The position numbers were made by a program, and so were the translations under genes. A stretch of DNA of 64,000 nt from assembly GCF_003024605.1 (NCBI RefSeq), contig NZ_PYJQ01000010.1, forward strand, positions 393,798-457,797, given 5' to 3'. The DNA is from Rhizobium sp. JAB6 (lineage in GTDB: Bacteria > Pseudomonadota > Alphaproteobacteria > Rhizobiales > Rhizobiaceae). The notes below the pieces were generated by a model, which searched no databases, was not told where the DNA came from, and saw only the letters and a list, made by a program, of their open reading frames with translations. Below, one piece after another: positions 27,001 through 35,712 of this stretch. The stretch's first letter is position 1, and each line of letters starts with the position of its first letter.

Positions 27001-30000
27001 GTCCACGCCTGTGTCAGCTCAATACCGAAAGTGTCAGGATTGCGATAGCGCTCGACGGCCTTATCGACTTCCTCGCGGTTCGGGGCGGCAATCGTCCAGA
27101 AGATGACGCTGACCTTCTTGCCGGCAGGAACGCGCACGACCCGGCGCAGCGACAGGCAGGCATCCATGGTGAAGCCGTCCGTGCCGGAGAGCGTCGCACC
27201 GGGGTCGAAGGCTGCGGCTTCCGCAAGCGTGCGGCCGCGGCCGAGGAACTTGCGGCGATCGGTTTCGAATTCCGTCCGGCGCTCCGACCCGGCATTGTCG
27301 ACGACCAGATGGGCGATCGACATGTCCGGCTCGTTATAGTCGCGCTTGTTGCGCTCGGCGCGGATCACGTCACCGCTGTTGCCGATCTCGGTGCGCACGA
27401 ACATGCGCGCGAAGACCGGGTGACCGGAATCGACGTCGTCGCTCGCAAGCGCCGGCTCGAGATAGGAGGTCACTTCGATGAAGCGGTCCTCCGCGCCCAT
27501 GTTGAGCAGCGTCACACGGCGGCCTTCGGCATCATGCTCGGTCGCGACGATGCACTCCACATCGCTGGTGAGATCGCCGACCGTCTTGCTGTATTCGACC
27601 TTCTCATCGCTGAAGGCGACCTTGGCTTTCTCTCCTTCGATGCTGCGCGGCTCCGCGGTTGCCGACCACCATTGGCCGGAAGCGGTATCGCGCAGGAAGA
27701 TGAAGGTGCCCCAACGGTCTTCCGTCGGATCGGCGCGCCAGCGCGAGACCGTCAGGCCGTTCCAGCGTGAGTAGCCGGCGCCGGTCGCGGTCAGCATGAC
27801 AGAATAATGGCCGTTGGACAGGAAGGCGAGCTCGCGATCCTGCGATGCCGGATCGGCGATCTTGCGAATCTCCGGGCGCAGCATGTCTTCCTGGATATTG
27901 GCCGGCTGGTCGCTTTCGTGCTTGGCGGCCATGACCGGAATATCGCGCGGCGCCTTTTCCTGCAGCAGCAGTTCGGCGGCTTCGATCACCGGATCGGCAT
28001 GGAAGAGTTCGCGCAGGCGGCCGTTGAAGGCGACGTTGGCGATTGCGGCGATCGACATGCCGTGATGGTGGGCATAGTAGTTGTAGACCACCGCGCACTT
28101 CTTGCCTTCGGGAACGCGGGTCGGTGTGAAATCGACGGCATCATGGAAGCCATAGATGCCGAGCGCGCCGACCTTGCGAAGCTTCTGCAGATTTTCCAAT
28201 GCAGCAGCGGGGCGATACTGGCTGGCGAGGATCGAAGCATAGGGCGCGATGACGGCGTTCTGGCCGAGACCGCGCTTGAGGCCGAGCGATGGCACACCGA
28301 AGTTGGTGTACTGATAGTGCATGTAATGGTCGCGGGCATTGAAGGCCGCCTCCGAAATGCCCCAGGGGATATCGGAGCCAAGGCGCTTGGCGTAGTTCAT
28401 CTGCTCCTGCACGACCAGATTGTTCGTCTGGTTGAGAATACCGCCCTGGCGCTCCTGCATGACGAGAGGCGGCATCAGATATTCGAACATCGAGCCGGAC
28501 CAGGAGACCAGCGCACCGCGCGAACCGACGGGTACGACCTGGCGGCCGAGGCGATACCAGTGCTCGGTCGGCAGATCGCCCTTGGCGATGGCGAAAAGAC
28601 TGGTGAGACGGGCTTCGGAGGCCAGAAGGTCGTAGCAGGCCGCATCGAGCTCGTTGGTTTCGACGCGGAAGCCGATGGAAAGCAGGCGCCGTTCCGGACG
28701 ATAGAGGAAGGCGTATTCCATGCCGAAGGCGAGTTCACGCATCTGATCGCGCAGCTTCGCCAGCCGCTGGCGCAGCGAATCCACATTGGCGAGATCGAAG
28801 ATGCTGTCAGCGATATGGCCTTCGCAAACCTTGACCAGCGATTGCGACCAGGTGAGCACTTCGCCGCTCAGTGTCGATTTCACCTCATGGTCGAGGTTTG
28901 CGGCAAGCTTCTGGATATCCTGTGCTAGGACCGAAAGGTTGATGACGCGGATCGAGGCGAACTCGTGCTCGCGCTTGACGGCGGCAAGCGCGTTCTGGAA
29001 GCCAACAATGCGCTCTTCCAGCCGGCGGCGCAGCGGCCGAACCGTCTTGCGATCATCAGGCAATTCGCCGAGGGTTTCGGCGAGAATGCCCGCGACATCG
29101 CCGATACCATCGAGATTGCCCTGCATGTGGGCGGAGGGAGCCTCCGCCCACATGCGGCAGGCGGACGAAACGGCGATCAGATGGCCGGCAAAATTGCCGC
29201 TATCAACAGCCGAGACATAGCGCGCGCCCATCGGCTTCAGCGTATCGGTATGATACCAGTTGAACAGGTGGCCGCGGAATTTTTCGAGCTTCGCCACGGT
29301 CGCCATGGTCTTTTCCATGCGATCGATGGTTTCCTCGAACGACGTCCAGCCGAAATGACGCGCCGAAATGACCGACAGCAGATAGACGCCGATATTGGTC
29401 GGCGACGTGCGTGATGCGACGACCGCATTCGGGGTCTGCTGCACGTTGTCGGGCGGCAGATGGTTCTGCTGTTCGACGACGAAGGTCTCAAAATAGCGCC
29501 AGGTGCGCCGCGCGATCTTGCGCAGCTCGAACGAAACGCTTTCCGGTACTTCGAGCCGGTCTTCAGTCTCCGCCGACTGGCTGACATACCAGGCGATTGC
29601 CGGCGAGAGGACCCAAAGCAGCGCAAAGGGAATACCGACGAAGAAGGCGTTGTCGCCTGAGAGCGAAGCAAAAGCCAAGGCCAGCAGCGCCAGCACTGGC
29701 GCATGCCACATGACGCGGTAATGGCCGAGGATGGTCGTTTGCGCGGCAGCCTGGGCGCTGGCGGCGGTTCGCCATTGCAGCATCAGCTTGCGGCTGACGA
29801 AGGCGCGGTAAAGCGAACGGCCGATGGCATCGGCCATGATGCAAGCGGCATCGGCGATGAAGACGATGCGCAGAGCGACCTGCGCGTTGGCGGCACGGAT
29901 ATCCGACCAGACCGTATAGAGATGCGCACGTGCTACGATATCGCTGCTGCGCGGAATGATGCCGTTGATGAGCGAGAGCGTCGGCGCGACGAACAGGCAG

Positions 30001-32516
30001 AAGATCAGCAGAATCTGCCAGATGAGCGCCGCCAGCGGCTCCATGAAATACCAGCCGAGCACGGAGGCGAAGAACCAGGCGATCGGCGTCAGCGAGCGAC
30101 GCAGATTGTCCATCATCTTCCAGCGTCCAAGGCCGGTGACGCCACGCTTCGGATTGAAGATATAAGGAAGGAGCTGCCAGTCGCCGCGAGCCCAGCGATG
30201 CTGGCGCGAGACCTCGACTTCGTAGCGGATCGGAAAGTCTTCGACCAGTTCGCAGTCGGTGACGAGGGCGCAGCGCGCCATCGAGCCTTCAAGCAAGTCG
30301 TGGCTGAGAACGGCGTTTTCGTCGATCTTGCCCTTCAGCGACGCTTCGAAGGCATCGACGTGATAGAGGCCCTTACCGGTGAATGTACCCTCTTCCACCA
30401 GATCCTGGTAGACGTCGGACACGGCGAAAACGTAAGGGTCGAGACCGCGATTGACCGAGAAGACGCGCTGGAACACGGACGCATCCTTGCCCGTGGTCAA
30501 AGAGGGGGTGACGCGCGGCTGCAGTACGCCGTAGCCGCGCACGACGCGCTTGCTCTCGGGATCGAAAACCGGACGGTTGATCGGGTGGTGCAGCTTGCCG
30601 ACGAGCTTTGTCACGGTATCGCGCACCAGGCGCGTATCCGAATCGAGCGTCATCACATACTGGACGTCCTTCGGCACGATGTTGGCACCAGGTAGGAAGG
30701 TGGTATCGCGGTCGCCGCGCAGCAGCATGTTCAGCTCGTGCAGCTTGCCGCGCTTGCGCTCCCAGCCCATCCATGCGCCTTCGGCCGGATTATAGAGGCG
30801 GCGGCGATGCAGCAGGTAGAAGCGCTGAATACCGTCCTCGTCGTAGCGGGCGGCGAGATTGGCGACCTCGCGGCGGGCGTAATCGAGGATTTCCAGATCG
30901 CGCTCGCTCTCTTCCTCCTGGCTGTCGGGCCAGTCGCTGAGCAGCGCGTAATAGACTTCCCCGCGCGGATTGGCGAGATAATGGACCTCGAGATTGCGCA
31001 CGAGTTCGTCGACGCTGTCGCGATTGCCGATCAGCGTCGGCACGACGACCAGCGTACGAGCCTCTTGCGGAATGCCTTCCTTGAATTCGTAGCCGACCAG
31101 ACGCGCCGGCGTCAGATACATAGTGACGAAGAAATTGAAGAGGCCGGTGGCGCCTTCCGACGCCGGCAGCGAGAACATCAGCAGCAAGAGGATGGTCTCT
31201 GCCCAGCCCATGCCGGCATGCAGCATGAAATAGCCGACCACGCCCAGCGCCACGATGGTCAGGAACAGCACCGGGGCTGCAATCGAGAGCCAGTTGAGCT
31301 TGCGCCACTGCCGCACGAAGCTGACCGAAAGAGGCACACGGTAGCCGATGGCCTTTTCCAGCTTCTGGGTCTGCTGGCCCATGATGAAATCGCCGATGTT
31401 CGGCTCGCGCGATTGCTCGTCACCCGATGCCCTGGCGGCTTCGGTCATCGCCATGGCAACCTGAGCGATTTCCATCTCGGTCTTGTCGGAACGGCGTGCG
31501 AGCTTTTCGATACGGCGGCGGTAGCTGTTGCGCGAGCCAGGATCGAGCTTGGCGTAGTCGGTCTCGTCCCAGAGCAGCTTGTCGACAGCGCTGACCTCTT
31601 CGACCCAGACGGACCAGTCGGTATCGTCGATCAGGCGCAGGCTCTTGATGATGTTGCCCATCGTCACATTGCCGGATGACAGGCGATTGTGCTCGGCCAT
31701 CATGACGCTTTCGGCATCGGTGCCGGCCTCTGCAAGCCGCTTCTCAAGCCAGGTCACGGCGAGGCCCGACCTATGCGAGCCGTCGCGCAGGCGGTAGAGG
31801 AACTGCGTGGCGAAGGTATTGTCCGAAGTATAGGGCTCGAGCGTCTTCAGGAACTCGGCGATCTTCGCGTCGTCGTTAAGACGGATCAGCTCATCGACCG
31901 CCGCATTCGCCTTCTTGCGGGTAATGCGGCTCTGCTCGACACGGCTCGAAATGCGGCGCAGGTTTTCGACCAGGATATAGCGTACCAGCGAAGGAACGGC
32001 CCAAAGCTCGCCGATCTTCAGCATCTCCACCGACTGGAAACCTTCCACGAGCGCCAGCAGACCCTGATTGGATACCGTGCTGTGGGTATGGGCGACATAG
32101 AGCCAGGCGAGCGCCATCGCGCGCGGCATTACCATGCCGTCGATGGTGATCGTCTGCAGCTGATCGTAGAATTTCTTGGGAAAATCGCGGCGGACTTCCT
32201 GAATGGCCTCTTCGATGATGTAATGGTTGTCGAGCAGCCATTCGGCGGCCGGCGTGATCGATTCCCCGGCATCGACATCCGCATTGGCCGAGCGATAGAC
32301 GCGCAGAATCTCTTTCTCGTTTTCCTTGTGCCGTGCGAAGAAATCGAAGGGCGCAAAGCCCGGCAGCTTGGTTTTCGCGCCGTCGCGGGCAAAGGCGGCC
32401 CCGCATTCCCTTATCTGCTCACTGGAGAAATAGGTGGCGCGGATCGCATCGTTATGATCGATCTGCTTGGCTTCAGAATCGCGCGGCGTAACGGTGAAGA
32501 GATTTTGAGATGTCAT
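24006..32516 (-). CDS. ndvB: Cyclic beta-1,2-glucan synthase
   Basis: Giant inner-membrane enzyme (2836 residues) that primes on itself, elongates and cyclises beta-1,2-glucan from UDP-glucose. Membrane helices lie at about 405-465 and 815-1010. Between them is the GT84 glucosyltransferase domain with DSD near 624 (VMTLDSDTRL) and HRWARGDWQ near 770. The C-terminal half resembles GH94 phosphorylases, with GGDWNDGMN near 2525; in the Brucella enzyme this part controls ring size. I chose ATG 32516 (MTSQNLFTVTP); a TTG at 32537 is the in-frame alternative and no ribosome site is strong. It is followed by opgC, and ndvA lies beyond on the opposite strand. Confidence 0.96.
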   Translation of the reverse strand: MTSQNLFTVTPRDSEAKQIDHNDAIRATYFSSEQIRECGAAFARDGAKTKLPGFAPFDFFARHKENEKEILRVYRSANADVDAGESITPAAEWLLDNHYIIEEAIQEVRRDFPKKFYDQLQTITIDGMVMPRAMALAWLYVAHTHSTVSNQGLLALVEGFQSVEMLKIGELWAVPSLVRYILVENLRRISSRVEQSRITRKKANAAVDELIRLNDDAKIAEFLKTLEPYTSDNTFATQFLYRLRDGSHRSGLAVTWLEKRLAEAGTDAESVMMAEHNRLSSGNVTMGNIIKSLRLIDDTDWSVWVEEVSAVDKLLWDETDYAKLDPGSRNSYRRRIEKLARRSDKTEMEIAQVAMAMTEAARASGDEQSREPNIGDFIMGQQTQKLEKAIGYRVPLSVSFVRQWRKLNWLSIAAPVLFLTIVALGVVGYFMLHAGMGWAETILLLLMFSLPASEGATGLFNFFVTMYLTPARLVGYEFKEGIPQEARTLVVVPTLIGNRDSVDELVRNLEVHYLANPRGEVYYALLSDWPDSQEEESERDLEILDYARREVANLAARYDEDGIQRFYLLHRRRLYNPAEGAWMGWERKRGKLHELNMLLRGDRDTTFLPGANIVPKDVQYVMTLDSDTRLVRDTVTKLVGKLHHPINRPVFDPESKRVVRGYGVLQPRVTPSLTTGKDASVFQRVFSVNRGLDPYVFAVSDVYQDLVEEGTFTGKGLYHVDAFEASLKGKIDENAVLSHDLLEGSMARCALVTDCELVEDFPIRYEVEVSRQHRWARGDWQLLPYIFNPKRGVTGLGRWKMMDNLRRSLTPIAWFFASVLGWYFMEPLAALIWQILLIFCLFVAPTLSLINGIIPRSSDIVARAHLYTVWSDIRAANAQVALRIVFIADAACIMADAIGRSLYRAFVSRKLMLQWRTAASAQAAAQTTILGHYRVMWHAPVLALLALAFASLSGDNAFFVGIPFALLWVLSPAIAWYVSQSAETEDRLEVPESVSFELRKIARRTWRYFETFVVEQQNHLPPDNVQQTPNAVVASRTSPTNIGVYLLSVISARHFGWTSFEETIDRMEKTMATVAKLEKFRGHLFNWYHTDTLKPMGARYVSAVDSGNFAGHLIAVSSACRMWAEAPSAHMQGNLDGIGDVAGILAETLGELPDDRKTVRPLRRRLEERIVGFQNALAAVKREHEFASIRVINLSVLAQDIQKLAANLDHEVKSTLSGEVLTWSQSLVKVCEGHIADSIFDLANVDSLRQRLAKLRDQMRELAFGMEYAFLYRPERRLLSIGFRVETNELDAACYDLLASEARLTSLFAIAKGDLPTEHWYRLGRQVVPVGSRGALVSWSGSMFEYLMPPLVMQERQGGILNQTNNLVVQEQMNYAKRLGSDIPWGISEAAFNARDHYMHYQYTNFGVPSLGLKRGLGQNAVIAPYASILASQYRPAAALENLQKLRKVGALGIYGFHDAVDFTPTRVPEGKKCAVVYNYYAHHHGMSIAAIANVAFNGRLRELFHADPVIEAAELLLQEKAPRDIPVMAAKHESDQPANIQEDMLRPEIRKIADPASQDRELAFLSNGHYSVMLTATGAGYSRWNGLTVSRWRADPTEDRWGTFIFLRDTASGQWWSATAEPRSIEGEKAKVAFSDEKVEYSKTVGDLTSDVECIVATEHDAEGRRVTLLNMGAEDRFIEVTSYLEPALASDDVDSGHPVFARMFVRTEIGNSGDVIRAERNKRDYNEPDMSIAHLVVDNAGSERRTEFETDRRKFLGRGRTLAEAAAFDPGATLSGTDGFTMDACLSLRRVVRVPAGKKVSVIFWTIAAPNREEVDKAVERYRNPDTFGIELTQAWTRTQMQMRHVGVTSQQAAAFQKLARYLVYPDMHLRADGATVQAGLHSQSALWPVTISGDFPIFTLRINDDIDLEIAREALMAAEYLRSRGINADLVIVNERAVEHAQDMQRELDKFVEHVRHNQGDGLRQNIFSVRKDQIENETYQEILAASRVIFHARNGKLVDQIARAATLFASKQSDETTPVNRLSVPVALQDSVFAAEPIEAQDDLDFWNGYGGFSKDGREYVVRLPGGQSTPHPWINVISNERFGFHVPAEGGGFTWSHNSRDYQLTPWTNDMVINRPGEALYVADLDSSKVMTPYAGLSRNAKVRFEARHGLGYSIFSSEEDGVALELTQTVDRERPVKLFRLRLRNNGAGSRRLRIYNYAEWVLGTNQNKTRPFILSTLDEETGALFANNPYSIDYFKRTAFMAASETHSSFSASRREFIGRHGTIQMPEAVVTAAALSNSTDLDGDPCGALAFDVTIAAGEQKEICFYMGDTATVEEARALVSEVRQADFEAVLAAGREFWNGFTGHVKISTPDKAMNNMINAWLPYQSLGCRIMARTAFYQSSGAFGFRDQLQDTLAFLVHKPELARNQILNAAQRQFREGDVQHWWLPGSGAGVRTHISDDVVWLAYAIDQYCTVTGDKSLLDEELAFVEGAALMPGTHDVFYQPTVSQDKVSVYEHAALALDLAIKRKGGNGLPLILGGDWNDGMNRVGIQGRGESVWLGWFLAGMLTAFLPYAEARGDKERVKRWSDHLPELRKALESAGWDGGHYRRGYFDDGSPLGSSENFECQIDSIAQSWNILSGEGDRARGEKAMDAVLDKLVDDENHIIRLFTPPFSKSARDPGYIKSYPPGVRENGGQYTHAATWVVMALAEMDRGDDAWHCFDMLNPINHARDRDQADIYRVEPYVVAADIYGEGQLTGRGGWTWYTGSAGWLYRVAVEGILGIRVKNGRLFVKPALPSNWDGFAADIELPSGNYRISVSKAPDATGYSVTINDRVVAHPEEGYPVEQ

Positions 32517-33365
32517 GGATTCGGGTTCTGGGTCCAAACAGAGTGAGTGGCATTGTCGCCTTTATCGTCTTTGCTCTGCCCGACACAAGAATTCACGCAT
32601 TTGGACCCTTTTGCTTCGCTTCCCGGCGCGCGAAGGGGGTGAATTCGAAATGAAGGCTTAGAACAAACAAACAGAGGCGAAGATTTTCACGGAGCCGTTT
32701 TTAAGATCGTGGCGCTTTTTTTGCCACCATCTCGATTGGGGTGTCCGTGAAGCCGGATACGCGGCCAAATGATTCCGGCAGCGATCCGCACACGTCAGCG
32801 ACAATCGATCAAGGTCATGAGGCATTCTCCTTGGGCTGATTCATCCAGTTTCGGAAATTCAGCATGGTTCGGCATATTGAAACCTCAATATCCCGCAGAA
32901 GATGAACTTAAACTGAACCCCCTCAAAAGATTCGCAAATTCCGCGTCAGAAAACTTGGCGTATCGAAGCCGCGCAGAATTGAGCGGCATACTAGCTGCCA
33001 GTGGCCATCCCGCCAAGCCGCGCCCCGTCTTCCCTGTCATGGCGGCGGAGCGATCCGCCTACATTCCTGAATGAGGGTAATAGTATGGAACCCTCTGGGC
33101 CGCCGAATGAAGACGCAACACTCGCTAATGCGAGCGTCCTTTCCTTGGGAGAAGTTTACTGTCTTCACGCGGCATATTCTATCGGCCGGGCAAATTTTCT
33201 TTGCCCGACGGAATGATGCCAGTGAAGGGAGACTGGAAGCTGCATAAGGGGGGAAAGCGGCCCATCTTGATCGGCCGATCCACAAGCTTCCCAAATTTCA
33301 AGAGATGGGCCGCATGGGCCTCAAATGAGCGGCAAAACCAAGCCGCCACCCGGTAAAACGTCGCC
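32517..33365. other. Gene-poor 0.85-kb region upstream of ndvB with hairpins
   Basis: No gene is supported in this stretch; its open frames have no ribosome site or family resemblance. It must hold the ndvB promoter. Structured elements include CTCGC-TAAT-GCGAG near 33121-33136, CGGGCAAA...TTTGCCCG at about 33187-33207, and the long-range stem GGCCCATCT (33259-33267) with AGATGGGCC (33303-33311) enclosing GATCGGCCGATC. The 33060-33320 part could encode a small RNA or the leader of a neighbour, but no clear promoter or T-run terminator was found. Confidence 0.4.
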
Positions 33366-33524
33366 TTAGACGACGATGCCGCAAACAATTGCCGCGACGA
33401 AGAGGAACGCAGCCGAAAACAGGGCGACGTGAATCGCCGTTTGAATCTTTTGCCGCGTGTTCGCGACGCGCTTGGAACCATCGAACTGATTCACATGCGT
33501 ATTCGAAATACCCAAATTCGCCAT
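33366..33524 (-). CDS. Small single-pass membrane protein, unknown
   Basis: A 52-residue product starting MANLGISNTHVNQFDGSKRV with one C-terminal membrane helix (TAIHVALFSAAFLFVAAIVCGIVV). The ATG at 33524 lies six bases after GGAGG, a near-perfect ribosome site, which supports translation. The frame is open further upstream to 33578 without a better start. No family is recognised. Neighbours are ndvB and a second small gene on the same strand. Confidence 0.6.
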   Translation of the reverse strand: MANLGISNTHVNQFDGSKRVANTRQKIQTAIHVALFSAAFLFVAAIVCGIVV

Positions 33525-33681
33525 GTGTTGCCTCCGTTCGTTCTTATATGTTTTCCGGGCCACGCCCAGGACGAACATTCATACATTTCCTATCAAATAG
33601 GTAGAGATGAATTTCCGTCCAGGATACCAGCCGAGAAAAATTAAACCATTCACTGTGGCCCGAAAAATCGGCAACGCCTAT

Positions 33682-33870
33682 TCAGCAAAGAACGCGGCGG
33701 GCCCAAATCAAGCTGCGCTCGATGGCGCTGGTATCGACCGCCTGCTCTTCGGCAGGTCCAGTCTGGCGGCTGCTGCTTTCTTCACGAAGAGCGGCGGACC
33801 GTACACCTTCCTGCTTCGCCGGGACTGGCGGATGAAGATAGCCCATGGTCATGCCACCCATGAAAAACAT
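33682..33870 (-). CDS. Small protein, unknown
   Basis: A 62-residue product, MFFMGGMTMGYLHPPVPAKQ followed by a hydrophilic, Glu/Ser/Arg-rich tail. The ATG at 33870 lies five bases after GGAGG, the main support for it being real. No family recognised. It is 157 bp upstream of the small membrane protein gene on the same strand and could share its transcript. Confidence 0.4.
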   Translation of the reverse strand: MFFMGGMTMGYLHPPVPAKQEGVRSAALREESSSRQTGPAEEQAVDTSAIERSLIWARRVLC

Positions 33871-34034
33871 GCCTGCCTCCACTTAACGTCTGACCCCCTC
33901 ATCGGGATCACGAAAGTTAACTGCCATTAACGAGATCATGACAGAATTGCGGCAGGTGTCAATAGTCTATACGATTGGTCGTGTTTAAGCGCAGCATTCG
34001 TTAACGTGCGGCAGGGTGAGGCTGCCGCCTGCCA

Positions 34035-34101
34035 AGAGCAATACCAGCAAAAGTGCGAAGCGGTTTTGCGTCCGGAATTGCGTAGAATAGGGAGATAGAG
34101 C
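34035..34101. repeat. Rhizobial interspersed repeat, second copy
   Basis: AGAGCAATACCAGCAAAAGT followed by GCGAAGCGGTTTTGCGTCCG, GAATTGCGTA and AGATAGAGC. It shares order and most bases with the copy at 5476-5545. It lies in the gap after the peptide ABC operon (33871-34132), which holds no gene. Confidence 0.65.
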
Positions 34102-34132
34102 CGTCCGCTAATCGAAGAAGAGCGGAAAAGTT

Positions 34133-34882
34133 CTAGCCCCGAACGAACCCCTTGCTGGCGACCATCAGATTGCGCGTATAGTCTTCCTTGACATCGCCCG
34201 CTGCCAGCTCCTGCGCCGTCAGCCTCTCGACGACCGCACCATTGCGCATGACGGCCAGCCGTTCGCACATATGGGTGACGACGCCGAGATCGTGGCTTAC
34301 CATGACGAATGTCAGATTGCGGTCCCTGCGCACCTGTTCGAGCAAATTCAGCACCTCGGCCTGCACGGAGGCATCGAGGGCCGAGGTCGGCTCGTCGAGC
34401 AGCAGGATCGACGGCTCCACGATCAGCGCGCGGGCAATGGCGACGCGCTGGCGCTGGCCGCCGGAGAGCTGGTGCGGATACCGGAAGCGGAAGCCCTTTC
34501 CGAGGCCGACTTCGTCCAGCGCTCTCGCGATACGCATTTCCGTGTCGCCGATCCCATGAATCGACAGAGGCTCCAGCAGCAGGCGGTCGATCGTCTGGCG
34601 TGGATGCAAGGAGCCGTAAGGGTCCTGAAACACCATCTGCACCTGGCGATAGAAATTCTTGCTGCGCCTGGCGCCCTTCAGCTGCTCGCCGCCGACGCGG
34701 ATCGTCCCGTCGGTCACGGGCGCAAGACCGGCGACAGCGCGCAGCAATGTCGACTTTCCGGAACCGGACTCGCCGACCAGGCCGAAGGATTCGCCCTTGT
34801 TGACCTCGACGCCGACGGCATCGAGGGCGTAATAGCCATCATAGACGACGCTGAGACCATCAACCGCAAGTGCCGCCGTCAT
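34133..34882 (-). CDS. Peptide/nickel ABC transporter ATPase (DppF-like)
   Basis: Second ATPase of a peptide importer, 249 residues: Walker A GESGSGKST, signature LSGGQRQR and Walker B SILLLDEPTSALDAS. It lacks the long oligopeptide C-terminal extension of some DppF proteins. The ATG at 34882 overlaps the upstream ATPase stop (ATGA). It is the last gene of the operon dipeptidase, binding protein, two permeases, two ATPases. Confidence 0.9.
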   Translation of the reverse strand: MTAALAVDGLSVVYDGYYALDAVGVEVNKGESFGLVGESGSGKSTLLRAVAGLAPVTDGTIRVGGEQLKGARRSKNFYRQVQMVFQDPYGSLHPRQTIDRLLLEPLSIHGIGDTEMRIARALDEVGLGKGFRFRYPHQLSGGQRQRVAIARALIVEPSILLLDEPTSALDASVQAEVLNLLEQVRRDRNLTFVMVSHDLGVVTHMCERLAVMRNGAVVERLTAQELAAGDVKEDYTRNLMVASKGFVRG

Positions 34883-35712
34883 GCCGCCCACTCCGGCTTG
34901 CGGTCGAGCACCGGCAGCGGATGCCTGTTTTCACCGATGACGGGCATGCAGTTCAGCAGGCCGCGCGTATAGGGATGCTGCGCATTGTTCAATTCGGAAG
35001 CCTTGAGTTCTTCCACCACCTTACCCGCATACATGACGATCACGCGGTCGCAGAAGGACGAGACCAGCCGCAAGTCGTGCGACACAAAAATCAGCCCCAT
35101 GCCACGCTCGGAGACGAGCTTGTCCATGATCTTCAGCACATCGAGCTGGACGGTGACGTCGAGCGCGGAGGTCGGCTCGTCGGCGATCAGCAGCTCCGGG
35201 CCGGCGATCAGCATCATGGCGATCATCACGCGCTGGCCCATGCCACCGGAGACCTCGTGCGGATGCAGGTCGTAAACACGGCCGGGTTCACGGATCTGCA
35301 CCGCTTCGAGCATGGCAAGAGCGCGGTCGCGCGCTTCGGCTTTGCTCACCTTTTCATGCGTGCGCAGCGTCTCGGTGATCTGCTTGCCGATGGTCATGAC
35401 CGGATCGAGCGAATATTTCGGATCCTGCAGCACCATGGCGATGCGCTTGCCGCGCAGCGACCGGCGCTCTTTGGCCGAGATCGACAGGAGGTCGGTGCCG
35501 CTGAAGTTCAGCCTGTCAGCCGTGACGATACCATGCGGCGGTGTCAGCCCCATGATGGCTCGGCCCGTCTGCGATTTGCCGGAGCCGCTCTCGCCGACGA
35601 TGCCGAGCCGTTCGCGGCCGAGCGTGAACGACACGCCGCGCACGGCATCGATGACGCCCGTGCGCGTCGGATAGCGAACCCTCAGGTTCTCCACGGTCAA
35701 AAGTGTCGTCAT
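34879..35712 (-). CDS. Peptide/nickel ABC transporter ATPase (DppD-like)
   Basis: First ATPase of the peptide importer, 277 residues: Walker A GESGSGKSQTG, signature VSGGMGQR, Walker B LLIADEPTSALDVT, and the C-terminal HPYTRGLLNCMP segment typical of DppD/OppD. Its frame is open upstream through the permease gene, but the ATG at 35712 (MTTLLTVENLRVRYP) is the native start and overlaps the permease stop as ATGA. The missing Cys cluster argues against an iron-sulfur variant. Confidence 0.92.
   Translation of the reverse strand: MTTLLTVENLRVRYPTRTGVIDAVRGVSFTLGRERLGIVGESGSGKSQTGRAIMGLTPPHGIVTADRLNFSGTDLLSISAKERRSLRGKRIAMVLQDPKYSLDPVMTIGKQITETLRTHEKVSKAEARDRALAMLEAVQIREPGRVYDLHPHEVSGGMGQRVMIAMMLIAGPELLIADEPTSALDVTVQLDVLKIMDKLVSERGMGLIFVSHDLRLVSSFCDRVIVMYAGKVVEELKASELNNAQHPYTRGLLNCMPVIGENRHPLPVLDRKPEWAA

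Noticed and set aside
24285..27770. A 1161-codon open frame on the plus strand
   Set aside because: It is antisense to the well-supported ndvB and shows repetitive Arg/Gly/His composition typical of shadow frames.
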